A stretch of 64,000 nucleotides of DNA from CAVVXX01 sp963707975 (GCA_963707975.1 OY970177.1:496001-560000); one strand, 5' to 3'. Positions 32,624 through 41,348 are shown, counted from the stretch's first letter. Notes: generated by a model from the letters alone, not told the origin. Translations and numbers: made by a program.

Positions 32624-33449
32624 AGGGTCTGGACTCACAACTTGATCCAATAGAGCACCCCGACACAAGCTGCGGCGGCAAGGAAGTTTCTGGCGAGCTT
32701 GTCCTATCGAGTTGCGATGCGCCGCCAGTCCTTGATGCGACAAAAGTAGTTTTCGATCTTGTGGCGTCGCCGGTAGATGCCCTTGCTGCAACAGGCTTTT
32801 TTGATCGCCGTGCTTCGGTTGGGGATAACCGGCAAAGCCCCTTCGTCCCTGATCTGCTGACGTACAGTTTGACTGTCATAACCCTTGTCGGCGGTGATGG
32901 CGAAGGGCGGGTTTGGCGTGGTTAGCACCTCTTCGACGACCTGGCTGTCATGGACCTGGCCGCCTGTGACAATGAAGTTCAGCGGGCGGCCTTTACTGTC
33001 GACGACCGCGTGGATTTTCGTGCTGCGCCCACCCCGGCTGACACCGATCGCTTGATTTTGCTTCCCCCTTTTGCGCCGCTGGCCGCGCGATGGGCCTTCA
33101 CGATGGTGCTGTCGATCAGATAAAGGCTGTCATGCGATTTCGAGGCCAGCTTGTCGAAGATTTTCTTCCAAATGCCGCGTCGAGCCCAGCGGTTGAAGCG
33201 ATTGTAGGCCGTCGTGTAAGGCCCGTAGCGTTCCGGCAAATCCCGCCAGGGCATACCGGTGCGTAGCACATAAAAGATCGCGTTCATGACCTTGCGGTCG
33301 TCGGCACACGCTCTCTTGCGGCTCTTCGGCATCAACGGTTCGAAAAGCGTCCACTCCTCATCGGATAAATCAAATCGCATGATCCACCTCCGAGCACGGT
33401 GAATCACTGTTCGCCTAAATTTTCAACGATCTATGTGAGTACAGACCCT
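32624..33449 (-). mobile_element. IS5-type (IS427-like) insertion sequence, 826 bp
   Basis: Terminal inverted repeats AGGGTCTGGACTCACA (32624-32639) and TGTGAGTACAGACCCT (33434-33449), one mismatch in sixteen. Contains one two-frame transposase. CTAG overlaps the left tip and CTAA the right tip, so a short CTA-type target duplication is possible but not certain. Confidence 0.85.
32635..33380 (-). pseudogene. IS5-type DDE transposase, interrupted near its 3' end
   Basis: Begins MRFDLSDEEWTLFEPLMPKS at 33380, with MNAIFYVLRTGMPWRDLPER, YGPYTTAYNRFNRWARRGIW and the first Asp in SLYLIDSTIVKAHR. The frame then changes around the AAAGGGGGAAGCAAAA run near 33065, as in IS427-group elements that use frameshifting. 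The second frame has SRGGRSTKIHAVVD, ADKGYDSQTVR with the second Asp, and RHKIENYFCRIKDWRRIATR with the Glu. A stop at 32704 then stands where relatives have Tyr (ATRYDKLARNF); the remaining 23 codons are intact up to 32635. The stop probably makes this copy inactive. Confidence 0.8.
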
Positions 33450-33481
33450 AAGCCTCCTCAAGACTTGGTATGACGCAGATG

Positions 33482-33778
33482 CTACTGAGATTTGCTTTCG
33501 ATATAAGTGACCGCAGCCTTGATATCGGCGTCGGAAAGATTTGCATGACCGCCACGGGCTGGCATCATTCCCTTGCCCTTGATGACGTTGGTATCGAGCG
33601 CGTCGGTGCCTTGCTTGATCCTCGGCGCCCAAGCGGCTTTGTCGCCCAATTTCGGCGCAATATTGTTGTGGCAGGCGCCGCAGTTCTGATCATACACCGC
33701 TTGCCCGTCGGCAGCCTGCGCCCCGCTCGTCGCGATCAGGATGCTCGCAACGACGGAACCACTAAGCAGGAGTTTCAT
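33482..33778 (-). CDS. monohaem cytochrome c5-like protein
   Basis: 98 residues from the ATG at 33778 (AAGGAG six bases ahead; an ATG one codon earlier also exists). Signal peptide MKLLLSGSVVASILIATSGAQA. Mature part: DGQAVYDQNCGACHNNIAPK with one CGACH haem motif, GDKAAWAPRI, IKGKGMMPARGGHANLSDAD with the Met axial ligand (the M-P-A/P-R/K-G-G pattern of c5 cytochromes) and AAVTYIESKS. A small periplasmic electron carrier. It ends 33 bases from the IS5-type element, and the region between it and the next cytochrome gene is empty. Confidence 0.88.
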   Translation of the reverse strand: MKLLLSGSVVASILIATSGAQAADGQAVYDQNCGACHNNIAPKLGDKAAWAPRIKQGTDALDTNVIKGKGMMPARGGHANLSDADIKAAVTYIESKSQ

Positions 33779-34552
33779 CATGTTCTCCTTGGTTGTCCGG
33801 TTTCTGCAGGTACGTGTCGGTTTCATTCGTATTGGGTCGCATGGAACTCGAAACGACATTTCCCAACTGGCCGGGGACCAGTGTGAACAATAGCATTCTG
33901 CAGTAGAGTCCGGAAGCCGAAAGGCGACATCCGGGACGCATCCGGCGTACTGAGGCTTGCGAACCATTCCAGAGTGGTAAATGTTGCCATTTTTCTCGGC
34001 ATTCTGACACACCCCCCTCTTGCGATGACGCATCCTACTATCCCAGTTCCTACCCGGGACCGGTCTTGGTCACGGATCGTCGAGCAGTCTCAGAAATTCC
34101 CGAAACAAAACCTTTGATACTGCGACCTCGGCCATCTGGAAGATGACCTAAGGGGCAACCGAATGCTTCTTGCGGGTTACGCGGCGGATGTCGTGTACAT
34201 GTTGTTCGGCAATCTCATGCAGTTCACAATTCTCGTCTTCGTCCCCTTGATGGGCTAAGATGAGCAAAATTCCTCTACTATCAAAATTTTCCGATCTCGC
34301 CTCATGACCCTTGATACGATAAATTGGCCATCAACTTCCTCGCCGCCGGCTGTCCCGCCCTATAAATCAGCTACTGGTTATGAGCCCGGAACCCAGGGGG
34401 CAATATCGCAAATAACCCATCCACCGGCATTTGGGTTGAGAGATCAGGAGGTCATGCAGCCCCATTTTTCGCTAACCCAGGGAGACCGTTTGTCTCATCA
34501 CCATCCGCGAAGGGATCGCGAGCGCCATGGACAGATCATCCCCGCGTCCGGC
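33779..34552. other. 774-base gap between cytochrome genes; one possible gene scrap
   Basis: Contains the cytochrome c5 promoter area and otherwise no clear gene. On the minus strand 34148-34324 an open stretch of about 58 codons with no start reads SRGILLILAHQGDEDENCEL, HEIAEQHVHDIRRVTR; it is faintly like the dimer helix of a MerR-type regulator but too short to call. The plus-strand frame 34304-34639 overlaps the next cytochrome and has no family features. Confidence 0.35.
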
Positions 34553-35692
34553 TCACCTAGGTGGCTGATTGGCGTAATAAGACGCGATGCCTTCTATGAC
34601 GGAGTCTCTATAGGGCAAGGTCATACTATGCATCGCTGAGCTTTCCCGTCTGCCCTCGCGATAAGATCTAAGCGCCATGATGAGATAGTCCTTGTCCTGG
34701 CCATTGATATTCGGTATCGCCAGCGACGGACTGTTCACGCTGTTGATGTGACAGCGATTGCATTTGTTGGCAATATCCTGAATTAAGGTCTGCCCGTGTT
34801 CAGACGGGGTTCCTCGCTGGATGGCGTAGAACGCAGCGATGTTCTCGGCGTCGGTGTCGCTCTTAACGAGCGCGCTGACAGCACGTTGCATTATTGGATG
34901 CTCGCGTCCGGCACGGTATGCCTTGAGGGCATCAATCAGGTACTGGGGATCCTGGCCCGCAAGATTGGGGGTCGCCGAATCGGTGCTCACTCCCTTGAAT
35001 CCGTGGCAGCCGGCACACACAACGGTAAGCGACTCGCCCACCGCAGGATCGCCGCGAAGCGGTGCATGACGTTGCACGGGAGTCTGCGATGCGAAATAGA
35101 CCGCTAAACTCTCGAGATCCGTTGATTTCAAGTTCCGGATCAGCGAAAGCATGGGGGGGTTCTCGCGGGCTCCAGTGAGATACTCCTGGATCGCGGCGAT
35201 AAAATAGTCTGGCTGTTGGCCGCTGAGGCTTGGCATGCCGGGGAGTGTGCTATTGCCATTCACGCCGTGACACGATGTACAGGCCTTGGCCGACCCTTTT
35301 CCGTAGTCATAGGGTGAGAAAATTTCCGTCTGCTTTGCCGGGGCGGGGGGCCGGAGACTCGCATAATACGCAACCACGCTATGCTCACCCGCCTCGTTCA
35401 GGTTCTCGGCCATTATCCTTACGGCGGCATGGATGCGTTTGCCTTCTCTGTACTCCTTCAGCGCAGCAACCAGATAGCGGTAACGCTGTCCCGCCAAGTT
35501 GGGGATGCCCGGAGCAATGCCACTACCATCCACGCCATGGCATCCCTTGCATTGTTGTTCGGCCAAAACCTTACCTGCACCAATATCCGCCTTCGCCGGC
35601 ACCCCGGTCGCGTTTTGGGCAGACGAGTCGCGAATATCCCAAACGGCAACCAGTACCAACAAAATCAGAAGAGTGAGCGCAAGATATTTCAT
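34553..35692 (-). CDS. tetrahaem c-type cytochrome, paralogue of the 31.2-32.4 kb gene
   Basis: 379 residues. N-terminal helix LALTLLILLVLVAVWDI. Four haem motifs, CKGCHGVDG, CTSCHGVNG, CAGCHGFKG and CNRCHINS, each with P-x-L-A/S-G-Q or PNINGQ and Y-x-x-G-x-R blocks following, so it has the same four-domain c553-like plan as the gene at 31156, but lacks about 50 residues. The two probably arose by duplication. An anchored periplasmic electron carrier; partners unknown. It lies at the right end of the putative composite transposon, with insertion sequence copy 2 starting 92 bases upstream. Confidence 0.85.
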   Translation of the reverse strand: MKYLALTLLILLVLVAVWDIRDSSAQNATGVPAKADIGAGKVLAEQQCKGCHGVDGSGIAPGIPNLAGQRYRYLVAALKEYREGKRIHAAVRIMAENLNEAGEHSVVAYYASLRPPAPAKQTEIFSPYDYGKGSAKACTSCHGVNGNSTLPGMPSLSGQQPDYFIAAIQEYLTGARENPPMLSLIRNLKSTDLESLAVYFASQTPVQRHAPLRGDPAVGESLTVVCAGCHGFKGVSTDSATPNLAGQDPQYLIDALKAYRAGREHPIMQRAVSALVKSDTDAENIAAFYAIQRGTPSEHGQTLIQDIANKCNRCHINSVNSPSLAIPNINGQDKDYLIMALRSYREGRRESSAMHSMTLPYRDSVIEGIASYYANQPPR

Positions 35693-35784
35693 GAGAGAAC
35701 CTCGACAGTAATGGATCGGCCGAACTTCACGCCTTCCGGTTGGATCGTTTCATGAGATCGTAATTCTAGCACAATCACTGCCCT

Positions 35785-36897
35785 TGTCCGTACCGAAAAT
35801 TCCATTCGCATGAATTTAGCTGGATTCGCGATGTAGGGCGACTCGGGCCATGATCTTGGCCGTTGGTTGGTATCCTTCTCGCCGCTTTTTCTTTCATCCT
35901 GGATGCGTTCAAGCCCCGGGCTCGGCTTGAAGCCGAACTTATCGTTCTACGCCACGAGATAAGTGTCTTGTTACGAACCAAAAGATCTCGGGTACAGCTG
36001 ACGAATGCCGATCGCACTTTCCTGGTTTGGATTTATCGACTTTTCCCGACGATACTTGACACTCGGCGGATCGTCCGTCCGGAGACCATCATCCGGTGGC
36101 ATCGTCAAGGTTTTCGCGCCTATTGGCGATGGAAGTCACGTGGTCGCTGCGGGCGACCCTGGATACATCGCGAAATGCGCGAGCTTATCAAGCGGATGCG
36201 CGCTGAGAACCCACTCTGGGGTGCACCTCGCATTCACGGTGAATTGCTGAAGCTCGGCTTCGCCGTCGCGCAATCCACTGTGACAAAATACATGGGTCGC
36301 GGCAGAAATGGTGGCGGCGGACAATCGTGGAAGACATTTCTGCACAATCAGGCCGATGGCATTGTCTCAATCGACCTGTTTAGCGTTACGACACTCCGCT
36401 TCGAGCAGCTCTATGCCTTCGTCATCTTGAGCCATGCGCGACGGAGGATCGCATTCCTCACAGCGACGGGACACCCAGCTGGGCTATGGCTCGCTCAGCA
36501 GTTGACCGAAGCATTTCCCTGGCAGACTGCACCCAAGGTCTTAATACGCGACAACGATGCTAAGTTTTGCCCTGTCTTTGAGCGTCGTATTCGCGCCATG
36601 GGCATCCGCGATCACCCCGTCGCGTTTCGCTCACCGTGGCAAAACGGCTATGTGGAGCGCGTTATCGGATCGATCCGCCGTGAATGCCTAGATCACTTGA
36701 TCCTGATCAACGAGGATCATTTGCATTGGGTACTCTCAGAGTATGTGAACTACTACAATAATTGCCGCACACATCGCTCACTTGCGAAAGACACGCCCAA
36801 CCATCGCCGTGTCGAGCGCGGCGGCTCCATCATCGCCCATCCAATTCTTGGTGGATTGCACCATAGATACGCAAGAATCTAATATTCGGTACACACA
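35785..36897 (+). mobile_element. 1113-bp insertion sequence, copy 2
   Basis: Ends TGTCCGTACCGAA (35785-35797) and TTCGGTACACACA (36885-36897). Same length and orientation as copy 1 (28611-29723); the two enclose 6.06 kb of cytochrome genes and other elements. The left end differs from copy 1 at two positions in the first seven bases. Confidence 0.85.
35863..36882 (+). CDS. DDE integrase-core transposase, copy 2
   Basis: 339 residues, same layout as copy 1: DGIVSIDLFSV, LIRDNDAKFC and VERVIGSIRRECLDH supply the D, D and E. The N-terminal part has a few changes (FSFILDAFK for FSLILDAFK, RWKSRGRCGRP for RWRSRGRYGRP), the middle about 150 residues are identical, and the last 60 residues differ clearly (LILINEDHLHWVLSEYVNYY against MILVNETHLRHVLSTYANYY). 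All motifs are intact, so it should be active. Confidence 0.88.
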   Translation: MVGILLAAFSFILDAFKPRARLEAELIVLRHEISVLLRTKRSRVQLTNADRTFLVWIYRLFPTILDTRRIVRPETIIRWHRQGFRAYWRWKSRGRCGRPWIHREMRELIKRMRAENPLWGAPRIHGELLKLGFAVAQSTVTKYMGRGRNGGGGQSWKTFLHNQADGIVSIDLFSVTTLRFEQLYAFVILSHARRRIAFLTATGHPAGLWLAQQLTEAFPWQTAPKVLIRDNDAKFCPVFERRIRAMGIRDHPVAFRSPWQNGYVERVIGSIRRECLDHLILINEDHLHWVLSEYVNYYNNCRTHRSLAKDTPNHRRVERGGSIIAHPILGGLHHRYARI

Positions 36898-36937
36898 GAG
36901 ATATATAATTACACGCTACTTGATAACTCATTGAAAT

Positions 36938-37215
36938 GATGGCGCAGGGCGCAGTCCGACCATCACGTTGCTCACGACCCCTGCGAAGATTGAGAGACCA
37001 GTTTGCGAGACTGGGCGCGGTCCAACGTCGAATTCCCTGATAAACAGGGAATTTACAGGGAATTTCATCGAATTCTGGTTTTTTGGGCCGATTCTGGCGC
37101 AAGAAACTCCTGTAGCAACAGGCGCTTGACCCTAAAATTCCCTGCTCAAACCGAACAGGGAATTCTTGCCACGGAACAGGGAAGTGTTTTGTTTGAACAG
37201 AGAAACAATAAGCGA
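36938..37215 (+). repeat. long dispersed intergenic repeat, copy C
   Basis: Opens GATGGCGCAGGGCGCAGTCC, has TTGAGAGACCAGTTTGCGAG and a tail with AATTCCCTGATAAACAGGGA, ATTTACAGGGAATTTCATCG, AATTCCCTGCTC, GAACAGGGAATTCTTGCCAC and GAACAGGGAAGTG. Closest to copy B in the tail. No small membrane protein follows this copy; the 120 bases to the next IS hold nothing recognisable. The frame at 37003-37269 is produced by the repeat itself. Confidence 0.75.
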
Positions 37216-37367
37216 GATCAGGTTAGAGTAGCACTGGTGGCTAAATGTGCTCACGATCTGCAATTCTGAAGTTTAAGACCACGCTCATTAAACGGGTAAA
37301 GCGTGCGGATAGGAAGTTCGTGGGCCCCCTGGCCTGATGGATTTTTTGTACCAGCGGCATAGAGAGA

Positions 37368-38235
37368 TTACTGCATTGGAGTGTCCTGATCTAGCGGTGG
37401 CGGGAACGGGCTGAACACCATTGGCGCTGGTGGTCGATAGCCAAGCGATGAGTGCGGTCTGATGGTGTTGTAGTGCTTTCGCCACTGCTCGATGATGACC
37501 TGGGCTTCCTTGAGGCTGTAGAAGATCTCACCGTTCAGCAGCTCGTCGCGCAGCTTTCCGTTAAAGGATTCGTTGTAGCCATTCTCCCAGGGACTTCCCG
37601 GCTCGATGTACAGGGTTTTGGCCCCTACCTGCGCCAGCCAGTTGCGCACGACCTTGGCGGTCATCTCAGGACCGTTGTCTGAGCGGATGTGCTGAGGCAC
37701 GCCACGCACGATCATCGCATCGGCCAGCACCTCGATGACGCCGAAGCTGTTGATCCGCCGCGCTACCTTGAGGGCCAAACACTCGCGCGTGAACTCGTCG
37801 ATCAGCGTCAGCAGCCGCAGCTTGCGGCCATCATGCGTCCGGGCTTCGACGAAGTCGTAGGACCAGACGTGATTGCGCCGTTCCGGCCTTAGACGGACGC
37901 ATGACCCATCATTAAGCCAGAGACGGCCTCTAGGCTTCTGTTTTTTAGGTACCTTCAGCCCCTCACGGCGCCAAATGCGTTGGACTCGGTCACAGCCTAC
38001 ATCCCATCCCGCTTTCTCAAGCAGGGATTGGATCCGCCTATAACCATAGCGCCCATACTGAGACGCCAAGGCAATAACGGCCTGTGTCAACGCATCTTCA
38101 TCGGCACGGATAATCGTGGTGTAGCGCTGTGTCCCACGTGGTTGGCCGACGATCCGACAGGCTTGGCGTTCCGAGAGACCGTACTTGTCGCGAACCCTCG
38201 CAACCGCCTGCCGGCGCCGTTCGGGGCTTACAAGT
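37368..38235 (-). CDS. IS3-family transposase OrfB
   Basis: Integrase-core part. The recognisable frame extends upstream of the first ATG (38090) to about 38235, where it overlaps orfA, as expected for a product made by -1 frameshifting. Words include YGRYGYRRIQSLLEKAGWDV, NDGSCVRLRPERRNHVWSYD (first Asp), IRSDNGPEM (second Asp), ENGYNESFNGKLRDELLN (Glu) and the end HYNTIRPHSSLGYRPPAP. All three catalytic acids are present, so the element looks complete. Confidence 0.85.
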
Positions 38236-38506
38236 TTCCCGAGGAGATGTCCTTCAACACCTGTTTTTCGAGTGAGAGCTCTGCAACCAGGCGCTTAAGC
38301 CGGACATTCTCCTTCTCCAGCTCTTTCATCCGTTTCGCCTGATCCAAATCGAGCCCACCGTACTCCTTGCGCCAGCGGTAATAACTTTGTTGCGATATAC
38401 CCGCTTCCCGGCACGCAATCGGTGCCGCCTTTCCCTGCGCCATCCCCACTTCAATCTGGCGAAGCAGCGTCACAATCTGCTCCGCGCTGAACCTCTTTCT
38501 CGCCAT
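38228..38506 (-). CDS. IS3-family transposase OrfA
   Basis: 92 residues from the ATG at 38506 (AAAGGAG eight bases ahead). ARKRFSAEQIVTLLRQIEVG and ACREAGISQQSYYRWRKEYG form the IS3 helix-turn-helix, followed by a leucine-zipper helix LEKENVRLKRLVAELSLEKQ. It ends inside the start of orfB, giving the standard overlapping pair. Confidence 0.87.
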   Translation of the reverse strand: MARKRFSAEQIVTLLRQIEVGMAQGKAAPIACREAGISQQSYYRWRKEYGGLDLDQAKRMKELEKENVRLKRLVAELSLEKQVLKDISSGNL

Positions 38507-38585
38507 GACCAAGCTCCTTTCTAAGACAGTTTCTCTCAATCCGCTTGGTACAAAAAGAGCCAGTCATGTGTGGACGGCCCCCGCC

Positions 38586-38835
38586 TGGCAAGGTGTTTTT
38601 TGGTAGTGAAGACGGAGTTGGTCGGTGCGGTCATGTGTCCGGCCTGTTGTTGCGGTCGCACATGACCGCTGGCCCTGATGAAGTCCGCGGGACCAGATCC
38701 CATTCAGGTCATCGCGCTGGTAAAGCGCAGACTGGTAATTGCGGGTTGTTCCGATCCCCGGTAGCGACCGTTTCGTCATCACGCCTTCAGCACCTCACCA
38801 ATCTCTTTGTCTCTCAGTCTGGCAGCAACGACTCA
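38586..38835 (-). ncRNA. possible IS110-type bridge RNA region
   Basis: The 250 bases after the transposase stop are non-coding but structured: an 11-base perfect stem GCGGTCATGTG (38627-38637) with CACATGACCGC (38659-38669), and a smaller GCGC...GCGC hairpin near 38718-38732. In the IS1111 group the bridge RNA that guides the recombinase is encoded in the non-coding end downstream of the gene. GTCATGTGT in this segment also occurs at 38563-38571, just outside the inverted repeat. Strand is assumed from the element's orientation; no promoter was identified. Confidence 0.4.
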
Positions 38836-39858
38836 TCAAGCCGGCTGCGGCCTGAACTCCTCATTTCTGGTCAGCAGCGCCCAGACGATCCGCGCCATTT
38901 TGTTGGCAAGCGCGACTGCTGCCAGCTTGTAGGGCTTGCGGGCGAGCAGCTCGCTCGCCCACCGTGTGGTTGAAGCTTTGCCTTTGTGTGCAAAGCGCAG
39001 CACCGAATGCGCGCCAATCACGAGCAGGCGGCGGAGATAGGGATCGCCCTTCTTGCTTATCCGTCCAAGCCTCTCTTTGCCACCGCTCGAGTTCTGTCTC
39101 GGCACCAGGCCGATCCAAGCCGCCATCTGTCGTCCCGACGTGAAGAGGCTGGGATCGGTGATCGTTGCCACAAGGGCACTGGCGGTAATGGGCCCGATCC
39201 CGGGAATCGTCTCCAGGCGCCGGCTTTGCTCATTGGCGCGATGCCAGGCATGGATTTGGCGTTCGATGGCGCCGATCCGTTTGTCCGCGTCGCGCAATTG
39301 GTCAACCATCGCCAGCAGGGCATCGCGGGCAAGCCCGGGGATTAGCTCTTGCTCGTCATCTTCAACCAGGGTGATCAATGCCGATACGCCGACACGTCCT
39401 TGACGGGTTATGATACCGAACTCGGCAAGGTGTCCTCTCAAGGCGTTGATCAACATCGTGCGCTGGCGAATGAGAAGCTCGCGTGCCCGATGGAGCATCA
39501 GAACGCCCTGCTGCTCTTTGCTCTTCGCCGGTACAAACCGCATGCTGGGTCGTGTCACGGCCTCACAGATGGCCGCCGCATCCGCGGCATCGTTCTTACC
39601 CCGTTTCACATAGGGCTTGACATAGGCCGGCGGCATCAACCGCACCTCATGGCCATAAGATCTAATCGCTCGGGCCCAATGGTGCGCCGTCGCACAGGCC
39701 TCAATGCCGACAAGACATGGCGGAAGCCGCTCGAAAAAGGAAAGAACCTCCGCTCGGCGCAGTTTCTTGCGGGTTACAACCTCGCCACACCCATCGACAC
39801 CGTGAACCTGGAAGACATGCTTCGCGATATCCAACCCAACCGTGCTAACTTCGCTCAT
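38836..39858 (-). CDS. IS110/IS1111-family DEDD transposase
   Basis: 340 residues. The N-terminal RuvC-like part begins STVGLDIAKHVFQVHGVD with the first Asp, then LVGIEACATAHHWAR with the Glu, and KRGKNDAADAAAICEA with the two later Asp residues. The C-terminal transposase_20 part has LETIPGIGPITASALVATI, FTSGRQMAAWIGLVPRQNSS, GRISKKGDPYLRRLLVIGAH with the serine region. Complete and probably active. Uses RNA-guided recombination in studied relatives. Confidence 0.9.
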   Translation of the reverse strand: MSEVSTVGLDIAKHVFQVHGVDGCGEVVTRKKLRRAEVLSFFERLPPCLVGIEACATAHHWARAIRSYGHEVRLMPPAYVKPYVKRGKNDAADAAAICEAVTRPSMRFVPAKSKEQQGVLMLHRARELLIRQRTMLINALRGHLAEFGIITRQGRVGVSALITLVEDDEQELIPGLARDALLAMVDQLRDADKRIGAIERQIHAWHRANEQSRRLETIPGIGPITASALVATITDPSLFTSGRQMAAWIGLVPRQNSSGGKERLGRISKKGDPYLRRLLVIGAHSVLRFAHKGKASTTRWASELLARKPYKLAAVALANKMARIVWALLTRNEEFRPQPA

Positions 39859-39929
39859 GGACGGCTCTCCTCAAGTGGCCTTGCAACAGCCACACTATGG
39901 TACTGAGATGCCGGGAGCGGGGGCCGTCC

Positions 39930-41051
39930 ACCTCATCAGGTCAGTCAATCTCATCTTCCAACGCTATCTCGATCTGGGGTGCGTCCGCGCGTTACGTAGC
40001 GATCTAGAAGCGAAAGGTGTTGTCTCCAAGATTTGGACTTCGGAGAAAGGTCGTAAACACGGCGGCAAGCCCTTCGACCGAGGCGCGCTTTACTGTTTGC
40101 TCAAAAATCGTGTCTATCTCGGCGAGACGACACACAAAGGCAGTAATTATCCTGGCGAACACAGCGCTATCGTGTCGCGCGAACTATTCGAGGCCGTCGA
40201 GGGCCGACTTGCCAGCAGACGGCGCCAACGTCGATCGAAACTAAACGCGCCTGGGGTCCATGCTCTAACCGGTTTGATCTTCGACCATCGCGGAAACGCG
40301 ATGACTCCAACTTATAGTCGCAAATCGAACGGCAACGAGTATCGCTACTATGTCAGCTCTGCCACGCTCACCGGCAAGCGATCGGTTGCCGGTGCGATTG
40401 CGCGAGTCCCGGCGCAGACGATCGAAGACATCGTGAATAAAACGAAGCGCAGACTTGGACTTGTTGGCGATGAGGACGATTCAGGGTCGCGTCCCCACTC
40501 GCACCAACCCTTGTTACGCCTAGAGATTCATACTCATTCAATCGCTATTCACCTCGACCGGAACGACGCACTTGCAAGCTGGCGCGCGAACTTGAGCGAG
40601 CGCGCCGCGATAACAGACCTTGAACTAATCGCAGGTCGGATTGCTGATCTAGCGCCAGGCGAGACTTCTCAGAGAGCAAGCCGACGCGCTCGTTCTGAGC
40701 TTGCCGATCCGCGCAAAATTCCGTGGGGGACGGACCCACATCTTGACTCAAGACAACCGTGCCGTCGCAGCCGCGGCGCGCGTGCATCCCGCGCTAATCA
40801 AAGCCCTCGCACGTGCGCACGCCTGGAGCGAGATGTTGGGACGTGGAGACGTGACGTCAGTTGAGGCGCTCGCGGCAAGGGTGAAGCAGCATCGCGCATA
40901 TGTCAGCGACGTTATTCGCCTCGCCTTTTTGAATCCCCACGTCACAAAGGCGATTCTCGAAGGCAGGCAGCGGCCGGACTTACGCCTAGCTGATCTCCTC
41001 ACGACCGACATTCCACTTGAGTGGGCAAAGCAGGCCGCAATGTTCTTGTGA
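39930..41051 (+). pseudogene. large serine recombinase remnant (no catalytic domain, frame broken)
   Basis: Right of the IS110-type element a recombinase domain starts mid-protein: SVNLIFQRYLDLGCVRALRS, DRGALYCLLKNRVYLGETTH, HSAIVSRELFEAVEGRLASR, then a zinc-ribbon-like area ALTGLIFDHRGNAMTPTYSR. The frame drifts after about 40560; the true C-terminus continues in another frame as LVLSLPIRAKFRGGRTHILT, PALIKALARAHAW and YVSDVIRLAFLNPHVTKAIL up to 41051. The N-terminal catalytic serine domain is missing and no copy of it was seen left of the insertion sequences. It is probably the dead integrase of a former element. The 297 bases from here to the tRNA hold nothing recognisable. Confidence 0.8.
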
Positions 41052-41348
41052 AGCGAGAGCGGTTGCCGAACGGCCTGGACTTCGAACGATAGCGGTTCAC
41101 AGCTTGTTCGTGACCAAGTCATCGAACTTTGCTCCCATTCGATCGACCATACGGCCATGAACTGTCAGTTCTGCCCTCAACTGACACGCCAACCGTCGCG
41201 CCCGGAGCAGGTGGCGCGCGCCAGCCAGAAATCCTCGATCGATCTACATCTCCGCTGTCACCGGCGGCGCGTGATGGTGCAAATCGCCCCGGGTTTCGGG
41301 GCATTCCTGCGACGCGCCTCGGCAGTGGGAGTTCGCACTAGAATGAAT

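Larger units (their letters stand above)
37338..38562 (-). mobile_element. IS3-family insertion sequence, about 1225 bp
   Basis: Terminal repeats TGGATTTTTTGTACCAGCGG (from 37338) and CCGCTTGGTACAAAAAGAGC plus CA (to 38562) are imperfect inverses. Contains overlapping orfA and orfB on the minus strand. It lies 9 bases from the inverted repeat of the neighbouring IS110-type element. Confidence 0.85.
38572..39929 (-). mobile_element. IS110-family (IS1111-type) element
   Basis: Perfect 13-base inverted repeats GGACGGCCCCCGC (38572-38584) and GCGGGGGCCGTCC (39917-39929) stand close to the edges, the subterminal position typical of the IS1111 group; the true tips probably lie a few bases outside. 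One DEDD transposase and a long non-coding segment downstream of it. It interrupts the serine-recombinase remnant on its right. Confidence 0.82.

Noticed and set aside
34304..34639. 111-residue plus-strand frame
   Set aside because: No signal, domain or ribosome site, and it overlaps the 3' end of a well-supported cytochrome gene.
37003..37269. 88-residue plus-strand frame
   Set aside because: It is produced by the long repeat: GIYREFHRI and EQGILATEQG are translations of the AGGGAATT words.
38545..38973. 142-residue frame over the IS110-type element's non-coding end
   Set aside because: It overlaps inverted repeat, hairpin and the transposase 3' end; better explained as RNA or end structure.
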